A stretch of 64,000 bases of DNA, taken from assembly GCF_964204645.1 (NCBI RefSeq), contig NC_134032.1, positions 10,472,275 through 10,536,274 of the forward strand, read 5' to 3'. Positions within the stretch are counted from its first letter, which is position 1, and each line of letters begins with the position of its first letter. The translations under genes and the position numbers were made by a program. The notes beneath the pieces were generated by a model that did not search any database, was not told the origin of the DNA, and saw only the letters and a program-made list of their open reading frames with translations. Positions 47,401 through 58,900 of the stretch are shown here, one piece after another. This stretch comes from Tubulanus polymorphus. Taxonomy: Eukaryota > Nemertea > Palaeonemertea > Tubulaniformes > Tubulanidae.

Positions 47401-50042
47401 TTTTTATTGCTCCCTGTGTTTTTCTTTAAAAAACATTAGGTTTTTCTTTTAAAAACATTAGGAACAATAAATAAATAAATAGACATTTCCCAATTCTGTT
47501 ACTCAAAACAAAATATTCGTTAACATTTCAATATTTTTTCATTATTCCCTAATGCTATATCAACTAGAGGCCATCGGTTGTTCGCGGCAAAAAATTAATA
47601 ATCGTTCTCGAACTCTGCATAAGGTCTTTAAGATTCTTTGCATGCCGGCAACCCGTGCATTGTGTTGTACGCCTATACGTACTACACTCGCGACACGTCG
47701 GGAATCATGACTTACCGACCGAAACAGAAAAGTCCCAGCGAGGTTCCGAGGAAAAACGCGACGCCATGTCGAATGTTAGCGCTGACTTTCGTCGGGTGCA
47801 AATAAATCCGATACAGAACACCCACACATATCGCTATTATCTGACTGCACACAAAATTCAACTGCAAAAAAAAGTGAGAGAAAGAGTTGAAAATATGTGA
47901 ATTTAAATTGTGGAACTCAAATGATGTAGGGTCTAATTTCACAAACTGCAGAACTGTGGAACTGGAGACTCGAATTAAACCCATCCAACTGTCGAAGTGG
48001 ATTGGTAGTGAAAATTAAACCCAGACTACTGTGGAACTTGGATCTAGGTCGAAGGATCAAATTACACAAACCACACAACTGGATCTAGAAGTGGAACTGG
48101 ATCTAGAGTCAAATTAAATCCACATAACTGTGGAACTGGGTCCAGAGTCAGATTAAACCCACACTACTGTGGAACTGGATCTAGGGTCAAATTAAACCCA
48201 CTCAACTGTGGAACTGGATCTAGAGTCAAATTAAACCCACACAACTGTAGAACTGGTCCAGACTCAGATTAAACCCACAAACCTGAGGAACTGGGTCCCA
48301 GGTCAAATTAAACCCACGTTACAGTGGAATTGACTTGGATCTAGAGACAAATTAAAGCCACGCAACTGTGGAGCTTGGATCCGAATCAAATCAAACCCCA
48401 CACAAGTACAACTAGGTCCAGTCAAATTAAACCCACATATACATAGGCCTAACTGAGGAACTGATCTAGAGTCAAATTAAACCCATACTACTGTGGAACT
48501 GGCTCTAGAGTCAAATTAAACCCATACTACTGTGGAACTGGCTCTAGAGAGAAAGTAAACCTCTACACAACTGTGGAAGTGGGTGTAGCGCGAAAACAAA
48601 ACCCACACTAGTGGAACTCGCGGATCTGAATCAGAATTAACCAACACATCCGTGGAAATGGGTCCAGGGCGAAATCAAAATTACTGATGGAACTTGGATC
48701 TGCATCAAATCAAACCCACAAATCTGTGGAACTGGGTCCAGTGTAGAAGGGTCATATCAAACCCATGACTGGTGAACAAGGTTACAGTATACGTAGTCAT
48801 TGAAACCCTGGACCTATAAAGCACACTCGAGTACAAATCAACTAGGAACCCATGATCAAATTAGACTTTAACACAAACCACATACAGTTATTTTTAAACA
48901 AATTATCTTTCTACGATTCATATATTGCGCACAACCATTGATTACTATATTAAGGGTTATATATCATCACCATTTGACAGGGTTATCAAACTAATGGGTC
49001 ATACGCAGTTGGTTGCTGATAAGTTTTTTACTCTGAAGTTCGTCAAGGTAGACTAATCGATAAGATTAATCCACTGTCAACTGGTTTAAGAGATCGTGGA
49101 AAATTTCACCAAGCCCTTTTCTAATTACCATGTACTCAGGTAATTCAACCCTTACACATGAAAGTTAGTCTTTCACGAAATCGGTTCAATCGGAGGGGGG
49201 AAACACAAAAACTGTATGAGGGTTTTACTCTAACTCTAAAAGGGTAGGACTAGGCCAAACTAAAAATGCTACTAAGTCCTGATCATCGAAAACAGACACA
49301 TAGGCCTACAACTCGTTCATTATCAAAACTTTGGTTGAATGGAAACACCTAGGCGACAACACCGTCCAGTGGAAGCCTTCAGAGCAAGGCTCTGCTTTGT
49401 TGCTAGCCCTACAGTAGGCCTAGCCCTCTCTCAGCCGCCGATCCCATGCCAGAATTGGTTATTACATTTTCAGATTCAGCAGAAGAAAATCGTAACCCCT
49501 TTCAATGAAAAAGTGCTTTTATCTTTAAAAAATCAAGGTCTTGCACGTTGCGGAAATCTGGAAAAAACTTTCAATCTCATTTTTTCCATACCCTGCCTGT
49601 ATTGTATTGAATTACAATAGATATAGACAAAAGTTCTCTTGTACAGGGAGGGCACCAGACCCACGTTCTGTTCCAGCTAAATCAATTAAACCCACCGACC
49701 AGCCAGCAGTGGAATCACTAACACTTTACCACAATAATATTTCTCACGTTACACCAGATGCCGTCCCCTTTTTTTCACAGGGGCTTATCACACCCCTTCG
49801 AAACGATATCCAAGAATGAAATAAACATATAACACAGCAAAATATAGAACGATGTAATAGTAAACAGGTAAACATGAGTGCTAGCACTAACTTATTAATT
49901 AGGCAAAACAACGTCAACGAGCGAGTGTGTGTGGTCGCTGAATGAAGAAGCCAACTAACAAACTGACCTGATCTATCGGTATACTGAGTATCTCAGCGAC
50001 TGGGTTCAACATTCGAGACCCTGCGTAAACTGTTGACGGCAT
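41447..50042 (-). CDS. MBOAT1/2-like lysophospholipid acyltransferase, gene 1 (505 aa)
   Basis: Twelve exons: 50042-49968, 47861-47716, 47342-47265, 46918-46826, 46440-46324, 45902-45734, 44440-44350, 44264-44163, 43717-43614, 43448-43251, 42372-42221, 41639-41447; every junction is in phase. The N-terminus ends IPIDQ before a multi-pass region. Family signatures: HGMLVGPFCFFDDYIVYIEG, RAKYYFAWKL, NNAAGLGFDGFDESG, DSWNIMTSKWLRYVCYDR (active-site Asn) and SAIWHGFYPGYYFTF (active-site His). The tail is hydrophilic and rich in S/T/D/K. These enzymes re-acylate lyso-phosphatidylethanolamine or -serine in the ER membrane; which lysolipid is used cannot be read here. Length fits MBOAT1/2 (~495-520 aa). 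Introns carry a 30-bp minisatellite, foldbacks and a nested transposon. It is divergent to gene 2 at 52975. Confidence 0.9.
41944..42083. mobile_element. Foldback MITE, GGGGCCAGTTGCATA family, copy 2
   Basis: Inverted ends GGGGCCGGTTGCATAGTCA and GACTGTGCAACTGGCCCC; lies in the last intron of MBOAT gene 1. Confidence 0.65.
42470..43215. repeat. 30-31 bp minisatellite with GGTACC in each unit
   Basis: About 24 units of the type GGTACCAGGCTGTAGATTGT plus CTTGAGGGGT fill most of intron 10 of MBOAT gene 1. Variants alternate CAGG/CACG after GGTAC and TTTCA/CTTGA. Long open frames through it reflect the repeat period only. Decayed relatives occur at 53510-53650 in intron 1 of MBOAT gene 2. Confidence 0.85.
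44661..44793. mobile_element. Foldback MITE, GGGCCCAGTTTCAC family, copy 2
   Basis: Inverted ends GGGGCCAGTTTCACAAAAA and TTCGTGAAACTGGGCCC; intron 6 of MBOAT gene 1. Confidence 0.7.
45137..45691. mobile_element. Palindromic element interrupted by a piggyBac-like MITE
   Basis: Outer parts 45137-45328 and 45621-45691 match 52412-52663: AGATAAAAACCCAC start, a palindrome on ACGACGTTTCGATCTCACC, and a CCGTTCACCACGTTTGAGTG end. It is split by the element at 45333-45616. Flanks ATATTTTCATA and ACATTTTCATA may be its target duplication. Confidence 0.65.
45333..45616. mobile_element. piggyBac-like MITE, copy 1 (intact ends)
   Basis: Inverted ends CCCTTTCAGTG and CACTGAAAGGG flanked by TTAA on both sides (45329-45332, 45617-45620), the hallmark of piggyBac. 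Interior words ACACCGCAGTGCGGTGTA and GCTGCCATCTTTCAA recur in four other copies. No transposase. Confidence 0.8.
46010..46320. repeat. ~40-bp degenerate minisatellite in intron 5 of MBOAT gene 1
   Basis: Units of the type GGGGTATTTTGGTAATACTC plus ATTGAA repeat about seven times. Confidence 0.6.
46500..46800. repeat. GATGTCATAGGG...GCCATCTT repeat cluster
   Basis: Several ~60-80 bp units reading 'GATGTCATAGGGGGATTT, short spacer, GGCAGCCATCTT'. Similar units lie at 22080-22230, 32110-32260, 36480-36570, 38436-38475 and 61680-61880, always in introns or gene flanks. Confidence 0.55.
47935..48790. repeat. ~40-bp minisatellite, inverted relative to the lectin arrays
   Basis: About 20 units of AACTGTGGAACTGGATCTAG plus AGTCAAATTAAACCCACAC. 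Reverse-complemented, the unit matches the arrays at 11220-11665 and 16870-17385. It lies in intron 1 of MBOAT gene 1. Confidence 0.8.
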
Positions 50043-51529
50043 TCTCCTCTTGTTATCACAACCATTTAGAGTCGATTAATCAGCGCGAACAGTCCCGAGA
50101 TATTCACGTTTTTATGCTCACCTCTCTCGATATTTTTATCAACTATGAATTGTGAACTGATCGCGATTTTCGTGGCTGAATCAGCGTAGAAACGGTCAGA
50201 CGAAACGTCACGTGCTAAAAGTCTACCGAAAATTTTGAATTCAAACAATTTTGCAATTCTGAACCGAGAAAATATTTTTGAATTAAGATTCAATCGAAGA
50301 AACTGATTTGAAGATTTCTATCGGCACTATACTTCGAATTCTTGCTACGATATTTCATCTATACGATTACTCAAAAGTGACCGCAATATTCATTAACTTG
50401 AGATCAAACAATGAAAAGCGTCTACTGAAACGTCGTCCATCTACTTAAATGTTTTTGATATTTAAACGCATCGAATTGGAGTGATATACCCCAGAAATAG
50501 CAATACAAACATGTTTTAGGTGCATATTTTTAGGTGAAAAAGATTTAGAAAAGAAAATATGACCGACGACGAAGTTTCGGGTTCGGGCTAATAAGGCTAG
50601 GCCCGGGCCACAGAAACGTGTTAAAATCTAAAAAAATATTTGGCTAAATTTTCAAATAAAGATATACCGGACAGCCAATAAAGATCAAAAGTTCTGCCAA
50701 ACAGAAATTTTTTAAACGGTTTTACTCGCTACTTAGGTTGATATGATTTCGGTCAAGGTCACAGGGAAGTGGGAAAGCAAAACGCACAAATTAAATCAAG
50801 TATATTGAATGAAATTACGTTCACTAACTCGACTGATAAGCTGATAACCCAGCAATTCTTAAAGCAGTGGATTATCCTGCGCCGTCCATATAGAGAACAA
50901 AGGCCGAAAGGGTGAACAGGAATTATCTGTTGTGGGGTAAGACTAAAATTTCGTTTTTTAGTTTTTCGTTTAGCTCTCGTCGACTAACTTAGACAGTAAC
51001 TAAACTAACTAACTTAACCAAATCGTTTCTGTTCTTTCTGATGATTGATTGATTTGATATGGCAAATCAACCGTGACTAAAACCGGAACGGTACTCAAGT
51101 ACTCATGAGTCCGTCAATGCATCTGAGCTTTATTGAATTGAAAAGTTTAAAATGTTGTAGGGCCTAAAAAGACAATCAAAAAGTGATGTCCTATTTTTCT
51201 TGATGAATTCTGTAGTAGTAGGATTGGTTGGTGAGAAAGGAATACCATTGTATTTTGTATTCATTTATAATCTAATAATTTAGGCCAATTAGGTAATATG
51301 CAAAATTGGTATTCACGATTTTTAAAACATTTACATTCCCATATCAAATTGATTTTATTATAAGGTCTTTGATAATGAAATGATAGATTAGAATCAAAAT
51401 AATGAAAAATGGGTCTAACTGCAGTTGTCAAATATTAAATCTTTCTAATCATTTTGGCCATCTGTTATTAGTTCTGGGTGTTGCTTTGTCTAACTTAAGC
51501 TATCTTCTAGTAGTTTTCTCTACTTTAGA
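50043..51529. other. Divergent promoter side of MBOAT gene 1
   Basis: The 5' flank of gene 1. No further coding exon was found; an untranslated exon could be present but is not evident. AT-rich unique DNA otherwise. Confidence 0.4.
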
Positions 51530-51991
51530 GGCCATTATAGCGGGTCATCCTTATTACCGAGATGACGTATTTTACCGAGATGAACCGAGACGAACCGAGA
51601 TGAAATGAAATATAGCATATTTATTTATTCCTTATCGATTTTAACACTTGAAATCATGTTATATCAGTAATAAATACCTTTTAGAGTCATATTTTACATA
51701 TTTTTTTTATTAAAAAAAATTTTGACTTCAAATACGTAAACTCGGTTAGCAATGAAATTTCATTGAATTTGATTGATCGACGATCTCATCTCGGTAAAGT
51801 TAAGTTATTTTTCTACAAAAATATCCGACAAAATATGTAAAATATGACTCCAGCAGGCATTTATTACTGATATAATATGATTTCAATTGTTAAAATCGAT
51901 AAGGAATAAATAAATATGTTATATTTCATTTCATCTCGGTTGATCTCGGTAAAATACGTCATCTCGGTAATAAGGATGACCGATTATAGCC
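51530..51991. mobile_element. Long-TIR element between the two MBOAT genes
   Basis: About 180-base inverted ends: GGTCATCCTTATTACCGAGA near 51552 and its complement near 51960, with shared inner parts (AAATCGATAAGGAATAAATA on one side and its complement on the other). The centre is a poly-T/AT spacer and no protein is encoded. Confidence 0.75.
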
Positions 51992-52248
51992 TACACTTCA
52001 GGATCCAGTGCCGCAATGGTCATCAGTGGCAGTGAATTAAAATCAATTACATCTAATAAAACTTGAATTTTTCGAATAGTTGAATTCCAAAATTGTTGAA
52101 TAATCAAACTTACTTTCTTTTTGAGAATGGGAAAAAAAGGAACTGGAATGAACTGTTGAAAATCACAAAGTTGTGGAACTGGATCCAGAACATCCATAGT
52201 AACTAGGCCTGTACTTTGACTGATCAGGTCGAACCTTTCATTGGCTAA

Positions 52249-52762
52249 CCCTTTCAGTGCATATACACCGGCAGTGCGGTGTATTAATCAGCGTTTTACT
52301 TTGCTTGTACACGGCGATACACCGCATTGCGGTGTGTAACAATGCTGTTATTATAAGATTAGTTTTTGTCTGTATTGAAAGATGGCAGCACTTGTCAAAC
52401 ATGATGAACTAAGATAAAAACCCACTATCTACAGGTTAAAAGAATTTAAAGACAAGAATTAATTTATTCAATCTAAAATTTATACAAGACACGACGTTTC
52501 GATCTCACCCTAGAGATCATCGTCAGGTGAGATCGAAACGTCGTGTATTCTATATATTTTAGATTGAATAAATTAATTCTTGTTTTTAAATTCTTTTAAT
52601 CTGTAGATAGTGGGTTTTTAATCTTATTATCCGTTCACCACGTTTGAGTGTGGTTATCATTCTATGATGAACTAACGGTACCGCTTAAAAGTGGCGTGTC
52701 AATATCAAACAGACTGGGGTGGAATTTCTGGGGTAAGTATAAATTTGATGGCATTGAAAGGG
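52249..52762. mobile_element. piggyBac-like MITE, copy 2, interrupted by the palindromic element
   Basis: Begins CCCTTTCAGTGCATATACACC after CTAA (decayed TTAA) and ends ATTGAAAGGG followed by TTAA at 52763-52766. It is split at 52401-52674 by the palindromic element with its target duplication. Confidence 0.75.
52412..52663. mobile_element. Palindromic element with 11-bp target duplication
   Basis: Flanked by ATGATGAACTA at 52401-52411 and 52664-52674. The core is a palindrome ACACGACGTTTCGATCTCACC...GGTGAGATCGAAACGTCGTG, further enclosed by TTTATTCAATCTAAAAT and its complement. On the minus strand the loop and right arm read CTGACGATGATCTC...GAGATCGAAAC, resembling a hammerhead ribozyme core. 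Confidence 0.7.
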
Positions 52763-52974
52763 TTAATCTCTGCCTCTATGAATTATACATATTCTAATCT
52801 GCTCATATTTTCTATGTTGTATTTATCAATTTAGACTATGTCTACTCTATGCTTCACCGCTCACGTCCGGGACTAAGTCGTCGCTTGTACTAACCACACT
52901 TCTGTCCTAAAAACACTGTAAAGCACTACAACCGCACCACTTCTTATCGGGGCGGAAATTCTATTCGTTCGAAA

Positions 52975-55900
52975 ATGGCCGAAATTCTTCGCGGAGGCGC
53001 GGGTGCTCGCGCCTCGGTGGTCGGAATACTGAGTCCAGTCGCTGATCATATCGGACTCCCCGTCGATAAGGTAGGTATAACAGTTCAACAAGCTGAACTG
53101 TCCAGGTCAACCCCGGCGTTTGAAATCGGGGCTAATTATTTAAAAAGAACCATATTTTCAGGGCCCTGCAATGCTCTGTGAGTATGGCCATTTCCTAGAA
53201 CAGCAATGAAGGTATCTACTGCCTTGAACCACTTCAGACTTAAAATACTCCAATCAGCATTCTTTCAATTTTTTATTATCCGGACTTCACTCTACAATAG
53301 TAAATCTAGGGAGGCTGGTTCCAGGTTTTAGGTTCATTCATTCATTAAGATACTCCAGCACGCTTGCTTTCGCGATTCGTTTTTGGAAGGTGGGCGTGTG
53401 TGGTAAGAGAGGAAGAAAAAGAATTTCCCTAGAAAATTGAATTGATAATGATAAAAGAATTAATATATACATTTTAAAAACACTTAACAGGATTTCAGAA
53501 TTCAAGGTTGTGTCACAGATACGGTACCAGCCTCCTGAAGGTGGATGGTGCCTGCTTGCAATTAGTCTGAGGAGTGTGGTTCCTGGCTGCAGGTTGTCTA
53601 TAAAAGGGTGATTCTAGGCTGAAGATTGTCTGAAGGTTTGGTGGGTGGGTACTGACAGCAGAATGATACGCGCATTTGAGGCGCTCCCTTGAAAAAAAAA
53701 GTTAAGGTTTAATTTTGTTTTTGAAGCTATTTCCGTCGCACCAAATTAGTTGGTTCAAGGTGGGAAAATCGCTTAATGAATCATTTGAAATCCGTTTACA
53801 CTTTTTATGAAGTTTAAATCAAATTTAGAAAAAGAATATCCAGTTTTATGTTTAAACTTATCTTCTGTTTTCATGTCACATTTATAGGCCTATATTCCGT
53901 CGCCAAATTCTATTGTCGTTACAAAGTTTTGTCGATAATTGAGGTCGACAAAAATCTGCTTAAATCTAATGAAAACAGTGTCGTTTTATGGAACTCGCCC
54001 TCGAAAACAACTGGATTTTTCCAGATTTTTAAATCTTATCTGATTCCGGCACAAAAGTTGAAGTCCAACTATTTAGTTTCTTACACGCCGTGAACCTAAT
54101 AAACGTCAAATTCATAGAAATGTAACCAATCACAAGCTGCCATATGTATCAGACTTCCTAATTTAAAGCTTCGAACTGATATAAGTTTCGAACCTTTTAT
54201 TGCAATTGTTTTAGAGGAAAATTATGATATCATTCGAAATGATATTGAAAACGGCCGATGTTGTTATTAGCTTAATGTGAGAATTAGATTTGGGGGATTT
54301 CAGATTTCTTAGCCCTTTCTGACTAATTAATACCCTATAGTGCTGGAGATAATTTGAAAATTTAAGAAATTCTTGCTTGGTGTGGTGTATCGCTAGTTAC
54401 TAATATTTCACTATAATTGACAGGCACTGCCATCTTTCATTAGAGATAAAAATTAATTACACCTATATACCGCAGTGCGGTGTACTAGCAAAATCTATCA
54501 CCGATTAATACTCCGCACTGAAATGGTTAAGGTGTACAGGGTTCAGTTTTATAGACCGTGACCCATGAGTTCTGCAGTTGTTCTGTTCCTGGGGTACAAT
54601 GAGTCCATTTCAGTCAATATAAGGTTATACGCTTAGTTCATGATTTATAGGTGTGGAACCGGGCAGGCTATACTCCTTGCAATGAATTGAATTGACCCTC
54701 GAGTTAGGGTCCTGTAGATTTGTTTTTACCCACTTTTAAAGTTTCGGATTTAACTTATATTTGCGCGCTATGAAACTAGATAGATTTGATAGTTTTTATC
54801 CTCGCAAAAAAAATCATCAGGTTCCAAATTTGAGATCGACTCAGGAAGACATCAATCATTGACCTGAATGCCTTCTCTTGATGGCTATGAAGCACTTATG
54901 TCGTTATATTTCAAAAGAATATCTAGGCTATACCTACAATTATCAACAAAACTCTCCCTATTATTATTATTGAGAGCTTTACGGGAGTGAACTAGGTCGC
55001 ATGCCTTTTGCATTGAAAAAGCCCTGAAAATACGTGTGATCAACATGTACTATCTAGTATTGTAGGTCTATATTACAGCAGTGCGTGCGCGTAGGCAGCT
55101 ATATTGTAGTACATATATCTATAGCGGTATTCTTAATCTCTACGCGACACCACCGGTTTCCACGGACGAACATCTAGATATTGTTGTAAAATACCGGTTT
55201 TATACGTGCGCGTGCATAGTTAGAGTTGCCACTCATTTACATTTTGACCGAGCTATAGGTTGTTACGTCCTACTCGAGTCATTTGTTCGCTACCGTACGA
55301 CGGATTACGGTAAAATATGATCCACGATAATCGGAATTACATTCCGTATTTGGCTGGCACGGGACTACTGACACCGATCGGGGACTTTTTCGGATTGAAA
55401 CAATATCAGGTAGGCCTTACGCATTAACCTCCAGGGGTAAAGTATGATGCGTGTATTAGAATTGTATCATACTATGTATAGAGGATGTACATATGCGATG
55501 TAGGCAAACCCGGTAGCCTGTGTGTATTGCTAATCCCGGTATGTACCATATAGCCTATGCACAGACTCACTGTCCAATACTGAATGAGAGGTTGCAAAAT
55601 ACAGTAGACTCTGTCTCTTAATGCCATGAAGTTGAAATCGGTAAAATTCTACCTAGAGTTGGTGCCAAATACTAAGTAAGAGTTTGTGAAATACAGTGGT
55701 CTCTGTCTCTTTCTGCGGTAAAGTTGAAACTCGTAGAATTCTACCCGGAGTTGGTGTCACATACTGTGAGAAATACAGTAGACTCTGGGTCTTTCTGTGA
55801 ATGAACGTTGAAACTGGTAAAATTCTAGCCTAAGTTCGTGTCAAGTGCTGAGTAAAAGTTTATGAAATACAGTAGACTCTGTCTCTTACTGTCATAAAGT

Positions 55901-58900
55901 TGAAACTGGTAAAATTCTACCCCGATTTGATGTTAAATACAGAGTGAGAGTTTTGTGAAATACAGTAGACTCTGTCTTTTACTGCCATATAGTTGAAACT
56001 GGTAAAATTCTACCCCAAGTTGTCAGGTACTAGGTAAGAGTTTGTGAAATACAGTAGACTCTGTCTCTTACTGCGGTAAAGTTGAAACTGGTAAAATTCT
56101 ACCCCGATTTGGTGTCAAATACAGAGTGAAAGTTTGTGAAATACAGTAAAATCCGTCTCTTACTACGGTTAAGTAAAGACTCATAAAATTCTACCACGAG
56201 TTTGTGTCAAGTACTGAGTAAGAGTTTGTGAAATACAGTAGAATCTGTCTCTTACTGCGGTAAAGTTGAAACTGGTAAAATTCTACCCCGATTTGGTGTC
56301 AAATACAGAGTGAAAGTTTGTGAAATACAGTAGAATCTGTCTCTTACTGTGGAGACTAGAGTTGTCTCATCGGTATCGAGAAGGTACCGGAGACCAACCA
56401 GGCATTAAAGAGCGCAAATTCTCGCTCTGCTTAAATGCATTTGACAGCTGGTCTAATGGCTGTTTAGTTCGTATAGACGTAATAATCCAGACGCGCATTT
56501 CGTTTTTGCCTCGTTTAAAAAAACAGTAACACATGTTAAACGTCAAATAGAATGGAATAATGCGATTAATGTCCGGGCGCTTTCATTTGAATAATAGGTA
56601 CGACTTAGAGACCGAATTTCATATACAATGATACAATTTCACGAATAAAAGATACGAAAAAAAAGTATAGCGTTTTGTTGTCAACTTAAATGAAGGCGTA
56701 TCTATACCCTTTTGTATTGATAGAATTGGAAATTTTCCTATCGGGGTTCTGGTAAAAAATTTGTTTATGCAGGAATGAGTCAAAAATAATTCGATGCCTT
56801 CAAATTATTGTTACGGTAGTTACAAATACGGGGGGGGGGGAATCTTGGAAATGCGAGAGGCCGGGTTCCAGAAGATAAGAAAAGGCATATCTCAGATAAA
56901 ACAGCCCGATCGTATTAGATACCTCGGTATTAGATATTTTGAAGGAATCAACTCGAAAATGATGCAATTTCTCTGAGAGGATGTGTGTCAAATTTGTGGG
57001 CTTTCACGACCTCCGTCTTAGCAAAAAAGGACAACCTCAATGGGAGGGCCCCTCGAGACCACTCCCGCTAAATCCACCCCTGAACTACCATACGTTTTGT
57101 CCGCTATAAAATACCATTATTGCGTGATTTAAGGAGAATTTCCCCTAATTTGTCCAGTAAAATGACGATTATTATGTTACAAATGTCGATCTTCTCATTC
57201 TCGATTTAACTTCAATGATTGAGTAAAATACGATTATAAACAGTTGCATGAAACTGCGTCCAAGTCTTAAGCCGGGCGCACACCTTTGCGATCATCGCGT
57301 CATCGTATCATCGCATGCGATGACATGAGGAAAATCGCATCATCACCTTTGCGATTTTTATGAGGGCCTCGAGTTGGATTCAATCACGTGACTGAGCCGC
57401 CATTTTGAACATCACGTGATTGCTTCATCCTCAATTCTGATTGGCTACTAAAAATTTTCCTTCGGAAAACCGACAGCGTAGCCCGCACAGCTTTACGATT
57501 TTCATCTCACGGAAAATCGCATGCGAAAATATCAAACAAGTTTTATTTGTTGCGATGAAGCGATGAAATCGGCCCCGGATGCCACCGCATCATACCTTTT
57601 TGATGATGCGATAAAACCATGCGATGAAGCGATTATATACGATCAATCGCAAAGGTGTGCGCCGGGCTTTACGAAATTCAGGCTATAAAACTAGCCTCAG
57701 AAGACCTCCAAATTTGCGCGCGTATTTGTTACTGCGAACATATCCCACCTAACAACTCTACTAACAGCTTTATATAGGCACATTCGCGAGAATGTTACTG
57801 ATAATGAATAATTGAAAAAAAGATATTCTTTGTCGTTTTAGGTGAACTTCTTGACGTGTCAATTCTTGGCGTTGTTGCTCAGTTACCCATTGCGTTCGGT
57901 TTTGAGTCCGTTGAAAACGTCGTCTAACGCACGCCTAGCGTATGAACTGTTCGTGGGGTTGTTTTTATGCACATTCTGTTTCGGATAGTAAGTTCACACA
58001 TTTACATCTTAAATGATACGTCTCTACGAGATATCTCAGTCGGTGTTGATAGTTTCAAACCGGTTTCTTTGAAGTATTTTGAAGTATCTCACAGTTGCAT
58101 TCGGTATAGCACCACAACAGTACTTGAACAGTCCCAGCGTATTAAACCTACGATGCCTTGATTCCTTAAATACCCCTTATAAACTATCTATGCTTTTAAA
58201 GTTGCTTGAAACTCCTTTAATTTGAGCAAAATTGCGAGGATTTTTTCTTTACCCAATTACTGAATTAGAAATTAAGTTTAGTTAGTGTAAAGGTTAAGAT
58301 TTGCTTACAAAGCCACGGAATTAACGGTGTTACTGAAAAGAACAGTTCTGATTTAGAATCTACAGTAATTGGGTCATGAAAGTGATGCAGACACTTCCTT
58401 GAAATTTTCTCCTTTAAAACTCTTTGAATACTCCTTACATCCAGGATTGACTGACACTGTTTTATAGAGACCATATGATTGATATCTCTCATCGAATTTG
58501 GCAACTAGCTATAAGCTCTAACTGAAACTATGAGATATCTCGAAGTGGCATCTGGTATATAGCACAGGACCTGAGAGATACCTCGAAAAGTTCCAGCTCT
58601 AGAACGGATTTAAAGTTCTCAAAGTGGCGCTTCTTATACGTCCTGATTGTTATAGAAGAGATTCATGCGATAGCTGATGTTTCATTTGCAGATCAGAAAA
58701 AAAATCAATCCTTCTTTTACATCTATGTTTTCAGTCAAATAATCCATTTGATAATATTGAGCACAACATGTTTGTTGATATTGAAGTATTACCCCGGGCG
58801 ACATTACAGACATTTGATAGTGTTCGCGTTCGCAATGCTGTACCTGGCGGTCACTCATATACACCGGCAGGTCTACGACTACGGCGGATACACCATGGAC

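Noticed and set aside
47935-48790. CRISPR-like regular repeat array
   Set aside because: Units are contiguous and degenerate with no unique spacers, in an animal intron; it is a minisatellite.
49339-49819. Two overlapping frames in intron 1 of MBOAT gene 1
   Set aside because: No recognised domain or splice context; composition like surrounding intron.
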